The position numbers and the translations under genes are program-made. A DNA stretch of 64,000 bases. Source: Pleodorina starrii. Taxonomy: Eukaryota; Chlorophyta; Chlorophyceae; Chlamydomonadales; Volvocaceae. The notes below the pieces were generated by a model. That model was not told where the DNA came from. It saw only the letters and a list, made by a program, of their open reading frames with translations, and searched no databases. This document shows, in pieces, positions 22,601 through 32,347 of this stretch; positions within the stretch are counted from its first letter, which is position 1; each line of letters begins with the position of its first letter. Location of the stretch: assembly GCA_030267565.1 (NCBI GenBank), contig BRXU01000083.1, positions 35,846-99,845 on the forward strand. Direction: 5' to 3'.

Positions 22601-23824
22601 ACTAGAACAAACCAAACCAAGCCCGTTCCAAACCAAACCTCACCTCCGAAATGCTGGCGCAATTCGCCTTCGGCGGGGCGCTCTTGTTCTTCATGGCCGC
22701 CTTAAAGACCGGCATCTTCTGCATCAAATAGTCGAAGGCGGCAACCGCCTTCAGCACCTTGACGGGGTCGAACTCGATCCCGAACGCCCACTCCACCGCA
22801 GGGTACAGCAGGGCATGAAACAGGACCCTGTTGTAACACGGGACGCACATACATCAGGGGCGCACAAAGATTAGGGGCCATCAGGGGGCGGCGGGGGGCG
22901 TCGGGGGGGGGGGGAAGCTTAGCGTGTAGATTACGGGCGAAAGGAGGCAGGGGATGGGCAGGGGGAAGAAGGGCGGGGCGGGGATTCATGCCTGCCATGC
23001 GACTGATGAGGACCATGTGAACCCTAACGCAGCCAGTCCCTAGCAACCCCTCGCCCCCGGTCGACAGCGCCCTACCTTCCCGTTTCAGGCAACAAACAGT
23101 GCAGTGAGAACAACGTAGCGAAATTGTGCATCGAATGTGGCTCCCCGCCGCCCGGTTCCCCCCCACTCCCGTTCACACCTACACACACACAAACACACAC
23201 GGGGTGCGAAACTAACCTGTTAATTCCGGACCCGATGTCCACGAATACCGACGAGCGGCGCAGTCCCGCCTTCCTCACCATCGCGTACAAGCACCTGCAA
23301 ATCAATCAAACAAACAGACTCGTCAGTGTTGGTGGTTTGCGGTCGGCGGGCAGGCATTGAGAGGGGGGAGAGAGGTTGGCGCGCACGGAGATCTTGGGGA
23401 ACGGGGCACAGGACAGTAAGCCCTGGCGGGACAGAAAGGTGCCCAACTAACGCGCCCCAACCGGCAACCTGCTGCATGCAATAACGGGGCCTATTGTCGC
23501 CCTATATTTTAAGAGCTGTGGTCAATCGTTATAGTGCGGCGCGTTACTTACAGTTGAATAGATAGACACGTGAGCGTTCCGTATAAACCTTTGATTCCAG
23601 TGCCGCCTGTCATCTCCTGCAGGCGCAATGCAACATAAGAACAAAAGGGTGCGGAACGTTACAAACGTTAAGATCGGCAGGAGGCAAAGGTGAAATGGCG
23701 GGAGTAGGCAAAAAGGGCGGGTAGGCTGCGTTACCTCGAATGAGTTCATTTTGGTGTGCATTTCGGTTGTGTCCTTGGAAGGCTTCTGATTGCTGGGTTG
23801 CGCTATGGCTGGGAGTGGGGGCAT
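19601..23824 (-). CDS. Gene 2: DOT1-like methyltransferase fused to HNH-like module (U1 copy)
   Basis: Eight-exon model, all GT-AG and phase-consistent: 23824-23735, 23616-23552, 23294-23217, 22827-22644, 22457-22350, 20989-20851, 20628-20261, 19960-19601; 1392 nt, 463 aa. Residues about 35-235 form a class I SAM-methyltransferase. Motif I is VFVDIGSGINR (68-78), followed by AFGIEFDPVKVLKA (92-105) with the acidic residue expected to hold the SAM ribose; later conserved-looking pieces are FTFWVGM and LKMSGS-AKDTFRGYVF. The layout resembles DOT1-type lysine methyltransferases; the substrate is unknown. Residues 236-344 are Ala/Lys/Glu-rich, probably helical, with a basic RRSSRVVRK patch. Residues 345-463 resemble an HNH homing-type module (KHLVAVAW...YIDGNKFNNSAANL), but a Tyr replaces the usual His before DG. 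Fusion through the last intron (GCAAG^GTGAGA...ATGCAG^TACATC) keeps the frame; two separate genes remain possible. Confidence 0.65.
21003..22140 (+). repeat. GGC-rich minisatellite inside gene 2 intron 5 (U1)
   Basis: About 1.1 kb of imperfect GGC/GGCGGCAGC/GGAGGC triplets arranged in longer blocks; GGACAGGGGGCAGTGGCCGC and GAAGGTTGTCGGCGGCGCGC recur. It lies wholly in the 1360-nt intron between exons 5 and 6 of gene 2. The U3 intron is 98 nt longer. The long Gly/Ala- or Pro/Arg-rich frames here are artefacts of the triplets. Confidence 0.9.
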
Positions 23825-24950
23825 TTTTTCTGCGCTTGCGGCGGCTTCCTCGGCGTGCGCGCGGCAACACCAGGTAGCTAGGTACAGCTAGAGGCGACAG
23901 CAGCACACTCGGAACTAATAGGATGATTCGCAAACGTTCAAGGCAAGCGGCTGCAGCTCATCAATTCTGCTTGGTGCGTGGTGAATGACTGCGGAAAACA
24001 TCGCGCGCCAACTTTTAAAGTTGGACCTAAAACTCGGTGTACGGGGTCCGCGCGCGGGAGGCCCTGTCGCCGTACTAGCAGCTAGCGAACGCGCGCGCGC
24101 GCGCGCCGGCTTACCTACCAATCATGGCATATCTCGTCCCCATGGCTACAGAAATCCTGGCAGAAAGGGCCACGACGTGGCCCTTTCCGGATAACAAAAA
24201 TGTTGCCGCGCCGTGCCGTTGCGCGGCGCGGTAGTCTCCGCCGAGAACAGTACCTGCAAGGAAGGACAGGCACATTGCGGATTCAATGCATACTTAATCA
24301 GTCAATTGCGTACATGCCTGCCTTGTTCAGCAGTAAAAAGGGGAAGCGGCAAGCTTGGCACTCGCATTCAGTGAGGGCGCTTCAAAAGTGGTTGTTAAGA
24401 CCCGGCACCGGGCGACAGATTGTAAGCACAACGCGCAAATGACTGACTGATTGATTAACAACCTCATCAAGGAGCCCACCCTCAGCGGTGGTGAAAACAG
24501 CATCTACGTTGCGCCGTTGCGCCGACGGTCCATAGCAAGCCGCCTTTCTGGCTGCGAAACCAATATCGCCTTACCTGCATATCTCTACTCGCATCCGGCA
24601 GAGCATACAGCTCTCGAACAGATGCCCAGTGCTGACGAGCCGGAATTGTTGGCTCGCCTAGGTACCCGTGGTTATTATACTGGCTCGATAAAGCAGTAGT
24701 AAATGTCGCAACGGTAAAAATCCATTAATGTATTCTATGTCTTACTTCGGATGAGCTGAGCTAACAGAATACAGCGAGCACGACACCGTACGGAGAGGAG
24801 AAACACGGGAGAGCGAGAGCTGCGAGCGAGAGCGGCGAGAGAGGCGTTGTGATACCTTACCCGCAACTTGTCAATGAAACGACAAGCGAGGCAATAAAGA
24901 CGTGTTGCGCGGGGCGCGAGGCTCCCGAGGGAGGTGTGTGTGAGTGTGTG
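23825..24950. other. Gene 2 upstream region, no firm gene (U1)
   Basis: This holds the gene 2 promoter side, a (GC)n run at 24092-24107 and two inverted repeats (24163-24187 and about 24206-24233). Two short plus-strand open frames (24200-24442, 24451-24699) are identical in U3. The second translates to a non-repetitive 82-aa sequence ending RGYYTGSIKQ that I do not recognise. With 12 kb duplicated almost unchanged, conservation here is not evidence of coding. Confidence 0.4.
24163..24187 (+). other. Perfect 11-bp inverted repeat (U1)
   Basis: GAAAGGGCCAC-GAC-GTGGCCCTTTC, 11-bp arms and a 3-base loop. It lies about 340 bp upstream of the gene 2 start and is repeated at 54494-54518 in U3. It may be an operator-like or cruciform site; nothing else identifies it. 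Confidence 0.7.
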
Positions 24951-26260
24951 TTTGGGTGGGGAGGGAGGGCCGGTGCGGATTCCGGATTCCCCTCGGTTTG
25001 CTCGCTACGGTAAGGGAAACCCGATCCATCACAGGCGTGGGACTGTGGGCCATATTGACGATCGAATTCCATGGTGGAAATGTATTGCGGCGCGGGTTGG
25101 GTGAGGGAAAGGTGGATGGGGTGCAGATGCAGGGTATGGGGAGAGAGGGAGGCCGAAAGGAGGGTCGCACCGGGCGGGCCTGGTGGGGAAAAGGAAACCA
25201 AATCCATCACAGGCGTGAGAAAGAGGGCCAGCTGGTCGCCGCGGGCGGGAGCGAAGGAGGGAAGGGGGAGGGAGGGAGGTGTGTGGGTGTGGGTGTGGGT
25301 GTGTGTGTGTGGGTGGTGGTGGGCGGGAGGGTGAGTTACGGGGGATTGCATTCCCGCGGGATAACCTGCTCCGCCGGAAAGGGAAACCAGATCCATCACA
25401 GGCGTGGGAAAGAGGGCCAGCTGGTCGCCGCGGACGGGAGCGAAGGAGGGAAGGGGGAGGGAGGGAGGTGTGTGGGTGTGGGTGGGTGGTGGTAGGCGGG
25501 AGGGTGAGTTACGGGGGATTCCATCCCCGCGGGTACCCTGCTCCGCCGGAAAGGGAAACCAGATCCATCACAGGCGTGGGAAAGAGGGCCAGCTGGTCGG
25601 CGCGGGCGGGAGCGAAGGAGGGAAGGGGGAGGGAGGGAGGTGTGTGGGTGTGTGTGGGTGTGTGTGGGTGGTGGTGGTGGGCGGGAGGGTGAGTTACGGG
25701 GAATTTCATCCCCGTGGGATACCTGATACCCTGATACCTGATACCCTGATACCCTGGGAAAGAGGGCCAGCTGGTCGGCGGGGGCGGAAGCGAAGGAGGG
25801 GGGGAAGGGAGGTGTGTGGGTGTGTGGGTGTGGGTGGGTGGGTAGAAGGTCCTCCCCCACGCTCCCCCTGGCCGTTCCGGATGGGAACCCGATTGCATTT
25901 CAGGCGTGGGACTGTGGGCCCAATTGCTGACAGAGTTCCTAAATGGATTTGTGTGTCGGCCGGACGCCAAGGGGTTAGCGCCCCATTACCCCAGTGTGTG
26001 TGTGTGTGGGGGTGTGGGTGGGTGGGGTGTGGGTGGGTAGGAGGTTCTCCCCACGCTCCCCCTGGCCGTTCCGAAAAGGAAAACCTGATCCATCACAACT
26101 GCGGGGCCCTGGGCCCTATTGCTGACAGAATCCCTGGTTGGATTTGTGTGTCGGCCGGACGCCAAGGGGTTCGCGCCCCATGACCCCAGGGTGGGTGTGT
26201 GGCTGTGTGTTTTTCGGCTGTGTGGTTGGGTGGGGTCGGAAAGGTGGGACCGGAAATCGT
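24951..26260. repeat. GT/GGGA-rich 170-190-bp minisatellite downstream of gene 3 (U1)
   Basis: Degenerate tandem units are anchored on ATCCATCACAGGCGTG (25023, 25201, 25390, 25562), each with GGGCCAGCTGGTCG, a GGGAGGGAGGGAGG block and a GTGTGGG run. A short CCTGATA repeat (25716-25755) follows. Two further about 190-bp relatives contain GTCGGCCGGACGCCAAGGGG (25953 and 26150). U3 has one more full unit. His/Thr/Pro-rich frames are artefacts. Confidence 0.8.
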
Positions 26261-26428
26261 GCATCTCCATTATTGGTACAGTATTGGCAAACCTCCGAAT
26301 TCGGACGTCGCCGTGCGCCCGCCCTCCTTGCCATGTGTCTGGGCCCGGTCAGGGCCCCGGTGCATATGGACCACGCGCCCCCATATCAGATGGCGGCGGC
26401 CGCGGCTACAGCACGGGATCCTCCGTCC
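26261..26428 (-). other. Gene 3 3' flank (U1)
   Basis: Short non-repetitive sequence after the gene 3 stop. I found no TGTAA poly(A) signal on the minus strand here. Confidence 0.4.
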
Positions 26429-27937
26429 TCAATCAAACCACATGTCGTCCTCGTCATAGACCGTGGGGGCCTCATTCGATTTGCGCCCACGGTAGGGCCC
26501 CTCGTGAGGTGCCGAAACCCCCCGATATTCTGCAGGCCTCACACCTCCGTGCCTGGCCTCTCCCTCACTGCTGTAATCCGACTCCTCTTCGCTGCCCATC
26601 CTTCCATTGGGCCCTGCCGTCAACCATTCAGATGCCTGGAACCGCCTGCTGCCCCCATCTTCAGAATCAAATGCCTGCCTCCCTTCCATGCTCCCTCCTT
26701 GGAACTGGGAATCCCCATCACCGCCCTCCGACTCTGACACGTCTTCCTCCCAGTCTGGGCCCCGGGCTACCTCAGCTTCATCATCCACAAAGGGGCACAA
26801 CCGTCGGCGCTTCGCCCACTGGAAACCGGATCCATCTACACCCATCCCAGCCTGTCCGCCTGCTTCCGCCGCCAGCTGGTACCGCCTGCTGCCGGATGCA
26901 AACACTGGCGATTCCACCCAGGGTTTGGTGACCGCGGGGGTGCGAACAGTGCTGCGCCCGCCGGCGTTGGAAAAGCGCACAGGGGCGTCCACATTGGCGG
27001 GTGTCACGTTGGCGGGTGTCGTGATGCGTGGTGTGGCGGCGGCGATGGAATCAGCCCGGCTGAAGGTGGTGGGGAAGCCAGCGTAGGTGCCAGCTTTGGT
27101 GTCACCATCTCGGTGCCTACCAACCGCGACCCGGCCGTACTCCACACGTGGCGTCTCTAATGCCCCCATGCACCGTGCCGATGCAGGGAACCCGCGCCGC
27201 CGGGCTGGCGGCACCTCCGACGGCGGCATCCAACCGTCCCGCCCATCGGCTCTTGCCCTCCAATTGCCCTCCCCCTGCCGCTGCATAGGTGGCCGCAGCG
27301 CGAATACACGGCCCCCTTCCTGCTCAACCGATCCCGCGGACGGACCTGCCTCTTCCGCCAGCACACGTGGCGTCTCTAAAGCCCCCATGCCCCGCGCCGA
27401 TGCAGGGAACCCGTGCCGCCGGGCTGGCGGCACCTCCGACGGCGGCGTCCAACCGTCCCGCCCATCGGCTCTTGCCCTCCAATTGCCCTCCCCCTGCCGC
27501 TGCATAGGTGGCCGCAGCGCGAATACACGGCCCCCTTCCTGCTCAACCGATCCCGCGGACGGACCTGCCTCTTCCGCCAGCACACGTGGCGTCTCTAAAG
27601 CCCCCAGGCCCCGCGCCGATGCAGGGAACCCGTGCCGCCGGGCTGGCGGCACCTCCGACGGCGGCGTCCAACCGTCCCGCCCATCGGCTCTTGCCCTCCA
27701 ATTGCCCTCCCCCTGCCGCTGCATAGGTGGCCGCAGCGCGAATACACGCCCCCCTTCCTGCTCAACCGATCCCGCGGACGGACCTGCCTCTTCCGCCAGC
27801 ATGTTATGTGCCGGGGGTTGAGGTGGCGGCGGCGGCGGCGGCGGCCGTGGCGGCGGCGGCTGTGGGTGCTCCTCATTTGCTGGCGGCGGAGGTGGTGGCG
27901 GCGGAGGTGGTGGCGGCGGTGATGACGGCGGCGGCGC
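26429..27937 (-). pseudogene. Gene 3 truncated by telomere addition (U1 copy)
   Basis: The last 502 codons of the tyrosine-recombinase-type gene seen complete in U3. It keeps part of the Pro-rich linker, three 73-aa repeats and the acidic tail ending DDMWFD-stop. The recombinase domain, core-binding exons and promoter are gone: identity with U3 stops after base 27937 (equal to 58673) and telomere sequence follows. It has no start of its own and is presumably inactive. Confidence 0.9.
27144..27800 (-). repeat. 219-bp in-frame coding repeat, 3 copies (U1)
   Basis: Three near-identical 219-bp units encode 73 aa each, starting LAEEAGPSAGSVEQEGGRVF and ending SARGMGALETPR. The U3 gene has four. 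Because 219 is a multiple of 3, copy change keeps the frame. Confidence 0.95.
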
Positions 27938-27992
27938 TTAGGGTTTTAACAGGTTTTTAGGGTTTTAGGGTTTTAGGGTTTTAGGGTTTTAG
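27938..27992 (+). repeat. Interstitial telomere tract 2 (TTTTAGGG)
   Basis: About six repeats with a degenerate start (TTAGGGTTTTAACAGG then regular TTTTAGGG). The left side is broken gene 3; the right side is the fixed unit start GTATACTC. Orientation matches the other two tracts. Confidence 0.95.
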
Positions 27993-28260
27993 GTATACTC
28001 AACTGAGGACGCAAAACCTGCATTTATTCGTGATGCAACACCAATTCGATACGATCAAGGAAATGACAGCCTTGGCATCATGATCGCAGTTTCGTTTCCA
28101 AAGAATTATTCCAAGAACGGGCTGTGACGGGGCACTTGCTAACTCCAAAGCTTCCGTTGATACCATGCTTGCCAAATCAGAGTTTCCGAAGGATGAATCA
28201 AGTCGAATCCCATCCGAAACTGATGTCTGACGTGCCATATATCTTAACTTCGATTGTCGG

Positions 28261-28378
28261 TTGGGTTTCGAACCCGCACGGCATATTACTAGGGCTCGCC
28301 GCCTCCCAAATGCACACGCATTACCCGCTTAGACAAGTATTTAGGACGATTCGAACCCGTACGGGGTTCGGCTCGATA
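28261..28378 (-). other. tRNA-like / SINE-like element (U2)
   Basis: Same as the U1 element, with the same slightly decayed downstream flank (GGGTTCGAATCG). Confidence 0.35.
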
Positions 28379-28492
28379 CCAAATTGTAGGTTTCAGCCAA
28401 AGGACCTATTGATATGCGCTGCGCAGCCCAGAACTGCAGTTATCCCCCCTGCCATGACAGGAGATGGCCAGTGAGATCATATCTCTCAGGGG

Positions 28493-28598
28493 GGGCCAGG
28501 TTGACCGTCACCTGGCAGCAAGTGGATGAATTGGGGCTTGCATGCTTGCCAGACGGTCAGGCGTGAAACCCTATCCCGACTGGTAACGGATGCGAGTT
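28493..28598 (+). repeat. 106-bp direct repeat, first copy (U2)
   Basis: Pairs with 28926-29031; carries the CCAGGT-N8-ACCTGG hairpin. Confidence 0.8.
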
Positions 28599-28775
28599 AA
28601 GTAGAGGGGTGTATTACGCCCCTCTTACCCAAAACCCACACACTGACCCATGGATTTCGAATCCATTGGGATGATGAATGGTTCCACGAAGGTGCATCCA
28701 CGAAGGCGATTATGACGGTTCTGATCCTTACCATAACATCAGGGCTTTTTGAGTCATAGACCTGATGGGTTGGCC

Positions 28776-28804
28776 TGCCTTCGACAGGTTCCCTGTCGAA
28801 GGCA
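28776..28804 (+). other. Perfect 13-bp hairpin (U2)
   Basis: Identical to the U1 hairpin at 9484-9512. Confidence 0.85.
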
Positions 28805-28925
28805 GATAAGGAGGCGACCGACTGAATCACCAACGGAGTTGCACCACGTAAGGGACCTCGGTTGATGGACACATGGGTACTAAGGTTCACGGACCTTAGG
28901 GATGAGATCGCACCTCTTAAGGGGT

Positions 28926-29031
28926 GGGCCAGGTTGACCGTCACCTGGCAGCAAGTGGATGACTTGGGGCTTGCATGCTTGCCAGTGGGTCAGGAGTGAC
29001 AACCTATCCCCACTGGTAACGGATGCGAGTT
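28926..29031 (+). repeat. 106-bp direct repeat, second copy (U2)
   Basis: Second copy, upstream of the predicted splice donor. Confidence 0.8.
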
Positions 29032-29059
29032 CGGTCCAAGAATCAACTTCGGAAGTGAG

Positions 29060-29147
29060 GTAAGAATGTTGTGCGTCGCTTTTGTTTGTTCTAGCCGTCT
29101 GGGCTAGCTGTACTCACTCGTCATTCTATCATCTCCTGCTTTTACAG
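29060..29147 (+). ncRNA. Predicted 88-nt intron of a plus-strand transcript (U2)
   Basis: Donor GTGAG^GTAAG and acceptor TTTTACAG^GTAGAG are unchanged. The downstream candidate poly(A) signal is TGTGA here (about 29516) rather than TGTAA. Confidence 0.4.
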
Positions 29148-29757
29148 GTAGAGATAACCAGCCTCTTCGCCCTGGCACGGCCATCACAGCTAGCAGCCAC
29201 GTCAGCAGCTCAGCAACAGCCCCCAGCTCAGCCCCCAGCTCAGCCCCCAGCCCAGCCCAGCCCCCAGCTCAGCCCCCAGCCCAGCCCATTCAGCCCAGTG
29301 GCGGCACATACCGACATGCACGCACACGCACACATATGCACGCACATGCGCACACCCCTGCCAGGGGATGCATAATACTTCCTGCCTGCGGGCGGTTCCG
29401 GAGTTTGCCGTTGTATTAACATTTCTGTGTTGCCCCCCGCCCAGTGCAGGACAAGCAGTGAAGCTGAGAACACAGCAAATACCAAAGGCAGCAAATAACA
29501 GAGCAGCTCGGTCTTTGTGAAGGCCTGGCTAGTAGTATAGGTGTTATTTATTTTTATTATCCTTTCTATCCCTATTAACGGGACTCTACCGACTGTCTGC
29601 ACCATGTTACGGGTGCTTCGAGACAATTATTGTTGGTTTATTTTCCTATTTAGTATCCATCCCCCAGTAATCCCGGTTAATCCTTTCTTTCCCCGCCCCC
29701 GCCGGACACCCCAGCACCACTTACCCGACATCCGTTACCCGCCGCCTCATTTAAGCA

Positions 29758-30380
29758 GGAAAAAGGAAGATCTGTCATATCTCACCAAGACCTACCAACC
29801 CCACCAAGACCTCCCAACCGCCGAGACGTCCCAACCACCAAGGCCGTCATGGACCGTCTATCCCTGCACGCCTACACCTCCGAGTTCATTCCGCACCGCC
29901 ACCATCGCCGCCGTCACCACCAAGCCCGGCACCGCCGTCCCCGTCCCCTCCTATGCCATTGCCGCCGTCACCGCAGCCAACCAGTCCGCCGCCGCCGTCG
30001 CCGCTGCCCCCTAGTCCGGCGCCTCCCTCCCCTCCCTTACCGCCGTCACCCAATCCGCCCAGCCCAGCACCCTCTCCACCGCCGCCCAACCCGGCCCCAA
30101 GCCTATCTCCTCCCAGCCCCTCGCCGCCAGCTCCTATGCCGCCATCGCCCCGGCCTCCCTCGCTGGAACCCCTGCCTCCGTCCCCGCCACCGCCATCGCC
30201 CCGGCCGCCGACCCCGCCACCACCGTCACCCCAGCCGCCAACCCGCCACCGCCGTCACCCCAGCCGCCGGCCCCGTTACCACCCTCGCTTACCACAAGCC
30301 GCCGTCGCCGTCGCCGCCGCCGCCGTCCCCCCAACCGCCATCACCGCCGCCGTCGCCGCCATTCGTGTTCTTTTTGAACT
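29758..30380 (+). pseudogene. Hydroxyproline-rich (pherophorin-like) fragment (U2)
   Basis: Same decayed SP-rich fragment as U1, differing at CTCCTCCC versus CTCATCCC near 30108, where it matches U3. Confidence 0.4.
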
Positions 30381-30975
30381 AACCCAACTTTCTACCCAAG
30401 ATTGTATGGACCCCCGCCCTTCCCTTCTGAGGGCATTGACTGCCTTCCAATTCATGCCACCCGCCTTTTGCCTCATAACCCCGCCCCACCCCCGCCACCA
30501 CCGTCATCCCAGCCGCCGACCCCACCGCTGCCGTCACACCAGCCGCCGTCGCCGTCGCCGCCGCCGCCGTCCCCCCAACCGCCATCACCGCCGCCGTCGC
30601 CGCCATTCGTGTTCTTTTTGAACTAACCCAACTTTCTACCCAAGATTGTATGGACCCCCGCCCTTCCCTTCTGAGGGCATTGACTGCCTTCCAATTCATG
30701 CCACCCGCCTTTTGCCTCATAACCCCGCCCCACCCCCGCCACCACCGTCATCCCAGCCGCCGACCCCACCGCTGCCGTCACACCAGCCGCCGTCGCCGTC
30801 GCCGCCGCCGCCGTCCCCCCAACCGCCATCACCGCCGCCGTCGCCGCCATTCGTGTTCTTTTTGAACTAACCCAACTTTCTATCCACGATTGTATGGACC
30901 CCCACCCTTCCCTTCTGAGGGCATTGACTGCCTTCCAACTCATGCCACCCGCCTTTTGCCTCATAACCCCGCCCC
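30381..30975 (+). repeat. 244-bp tandem repeat, 2.4 copies (U2)
   Basis: Units start at 30381, 30625 and 30869. The last partial unit has CCCCCACCC as in U3, not CCCCCGCCC as in U1. Confidence 0.9.
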
Positions 30976-32347
30976 GCCCCTGCACCCATGGCCCCCCTGC
31001 CCCCGCCCCACGCCCTCCTGTCTAACCCAAACACCCCGCCCGCCAAGGTGCCGCCACCACCGACCTCCGCACCGTCAGGACTTTATGGGCGCCAGGCAGC
31101 ACTCGGGGAGCTACAGCTGGAGCGTAGGTCCTGACTGACAGGAGAGTATGTAGAGGGTCGATACGACAGATGTATGTGAATAGGTGTGATGGGGTACTCA
31201 CCACTAGCTGTACAAGGGGAAACCAGAACCCTAAGTGTAGCTTATAACCGTGAACGTTTTGTTTATCTGTGCCCCATACACTGTACCTTTGGATTGGTGC
31301 ACATTACGTAAACAGTTTTGTCGCTGCCCAATACATTATCCGGTTTCCCGACAGATCGGCCATATCTATTGCACCAAGCAAGACCTATGTCTCCCATCCA
31401 ACCGCGCGCCAAGGCCGTCGTGGATGGATTGCCTTTCCCTGCCCGCCTGCAACACCCGCCGAGTTCTGCACCACGCGCCAGGACTCTTTGGCGCCAGGCA
31501 GGCAGCTGGAGCGAAGTATCTAATCGACAGGAGAGTATGTAGAACATATCGGTGTGAATGATGGATGGATCCTGGATTTTAGAGGGGCACTCACCGCTAG
31601 CTGTTTGTTTAAGGGGAAACCAAAACCCTAAGTCTATCTAGCGTTTTGTTTATCTGTGCCCAATAAACCTGGCCCCACACCAACCCCTGACGATAGCTTA
31701 TGTATCTGCACCCCACCTTGCTTGCAGGATATATAATAGTAAGAAAGATACCAAGAATCCTACCAGCCGTACCTGGAAGACTCGTACACCTTGCTGACGT
31801 ACTGCAGTGGATGTGAACTGAACTGAACTGAACACGTAAACTGAACTGAACTGAATACACATCAATCAATCGCACTGCAATCATATACAACAATGCAGAG
31901 CTATGACAGAACAGACGACAGACGAAAATGCCATGAGCATGTGGGCGTGTGTGTGGATGTGAATTGTCGTTTTTATTTCGGGTGGCCACCCATTGTTAGT
32001 TATGTGTTGGACGTTGATTGGTTGTGCGGTGGTGGTGGTGGTGGTGGTGGTGCAGAGACGGGAAGCACGGACTTCAATCGCCAAGCATTAAAAGACGCGA
32101 AAAAAACTCCAATGAATCGTCAATGGAAGTTATTGCAACGGCATTCGCAGTCCCACTTCTTATTCGCACCATTATTCGTACCAAGGCACCTGTACAGCCG
32201 TACAAGGGGACCTATACAATGAAAATCATCAAACAAAAATGACGATATGTTCCGCAATCGGAATCCGTTGATTTCTGCCTGGCGCGCGCGTTTTTAATTG
32301 TGTTATAGCGATTAAGCAAACCCCACAGAGCCGAAGACGCGCGAGCC
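30976..32347. other. Non-coding spacer (U2)
   Basis: Counterpart of 11716-13084. It contains the degenerate 0.4-kb duplication and (GGT)8 at about 32026-32051. No gene supported. Confidence 0.6.

Larger units (their letters stand above)
8701..27937. other. Subtelomeric unit U1 (head to broken gene 3)
   Basis: U1 has the order head elements, Pro-rich 244-bp repeats, 188-bp satellite, gene 1, gene 2 and the 3' part of gene 3. It starts directly after a telomere tract and ends inside gene 3 at 27937, where telomere repeats begin. The same order and near-identical sequence recur in U2 (to 35770) and U3 (to beyond 58673). Most differences seen are repeat-copy changes with scattered substitutions. 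Confidence 0.85.

Noticed and set aside
24857..26270. His/Thr/Pro-rich and Gly/Trp-rich frames (also 55188-56787)
   Set aside because: They track the CACA/GTGT minisatellite and change with copy number.
26119..27821. Plus-strand frames opposite gene 3 (also 56636-58557)
   Set aside because: Antisense shadows of the gene 3 coding repeat; no domain and no splice or poly(A) context.
8701..27937. LTR or non-LTR retrotransposon
   Set aside because: No reverse transcriptase, RNase H, endonuclease-reverse transcriptase pair or long terminal repeats were found in any unit.
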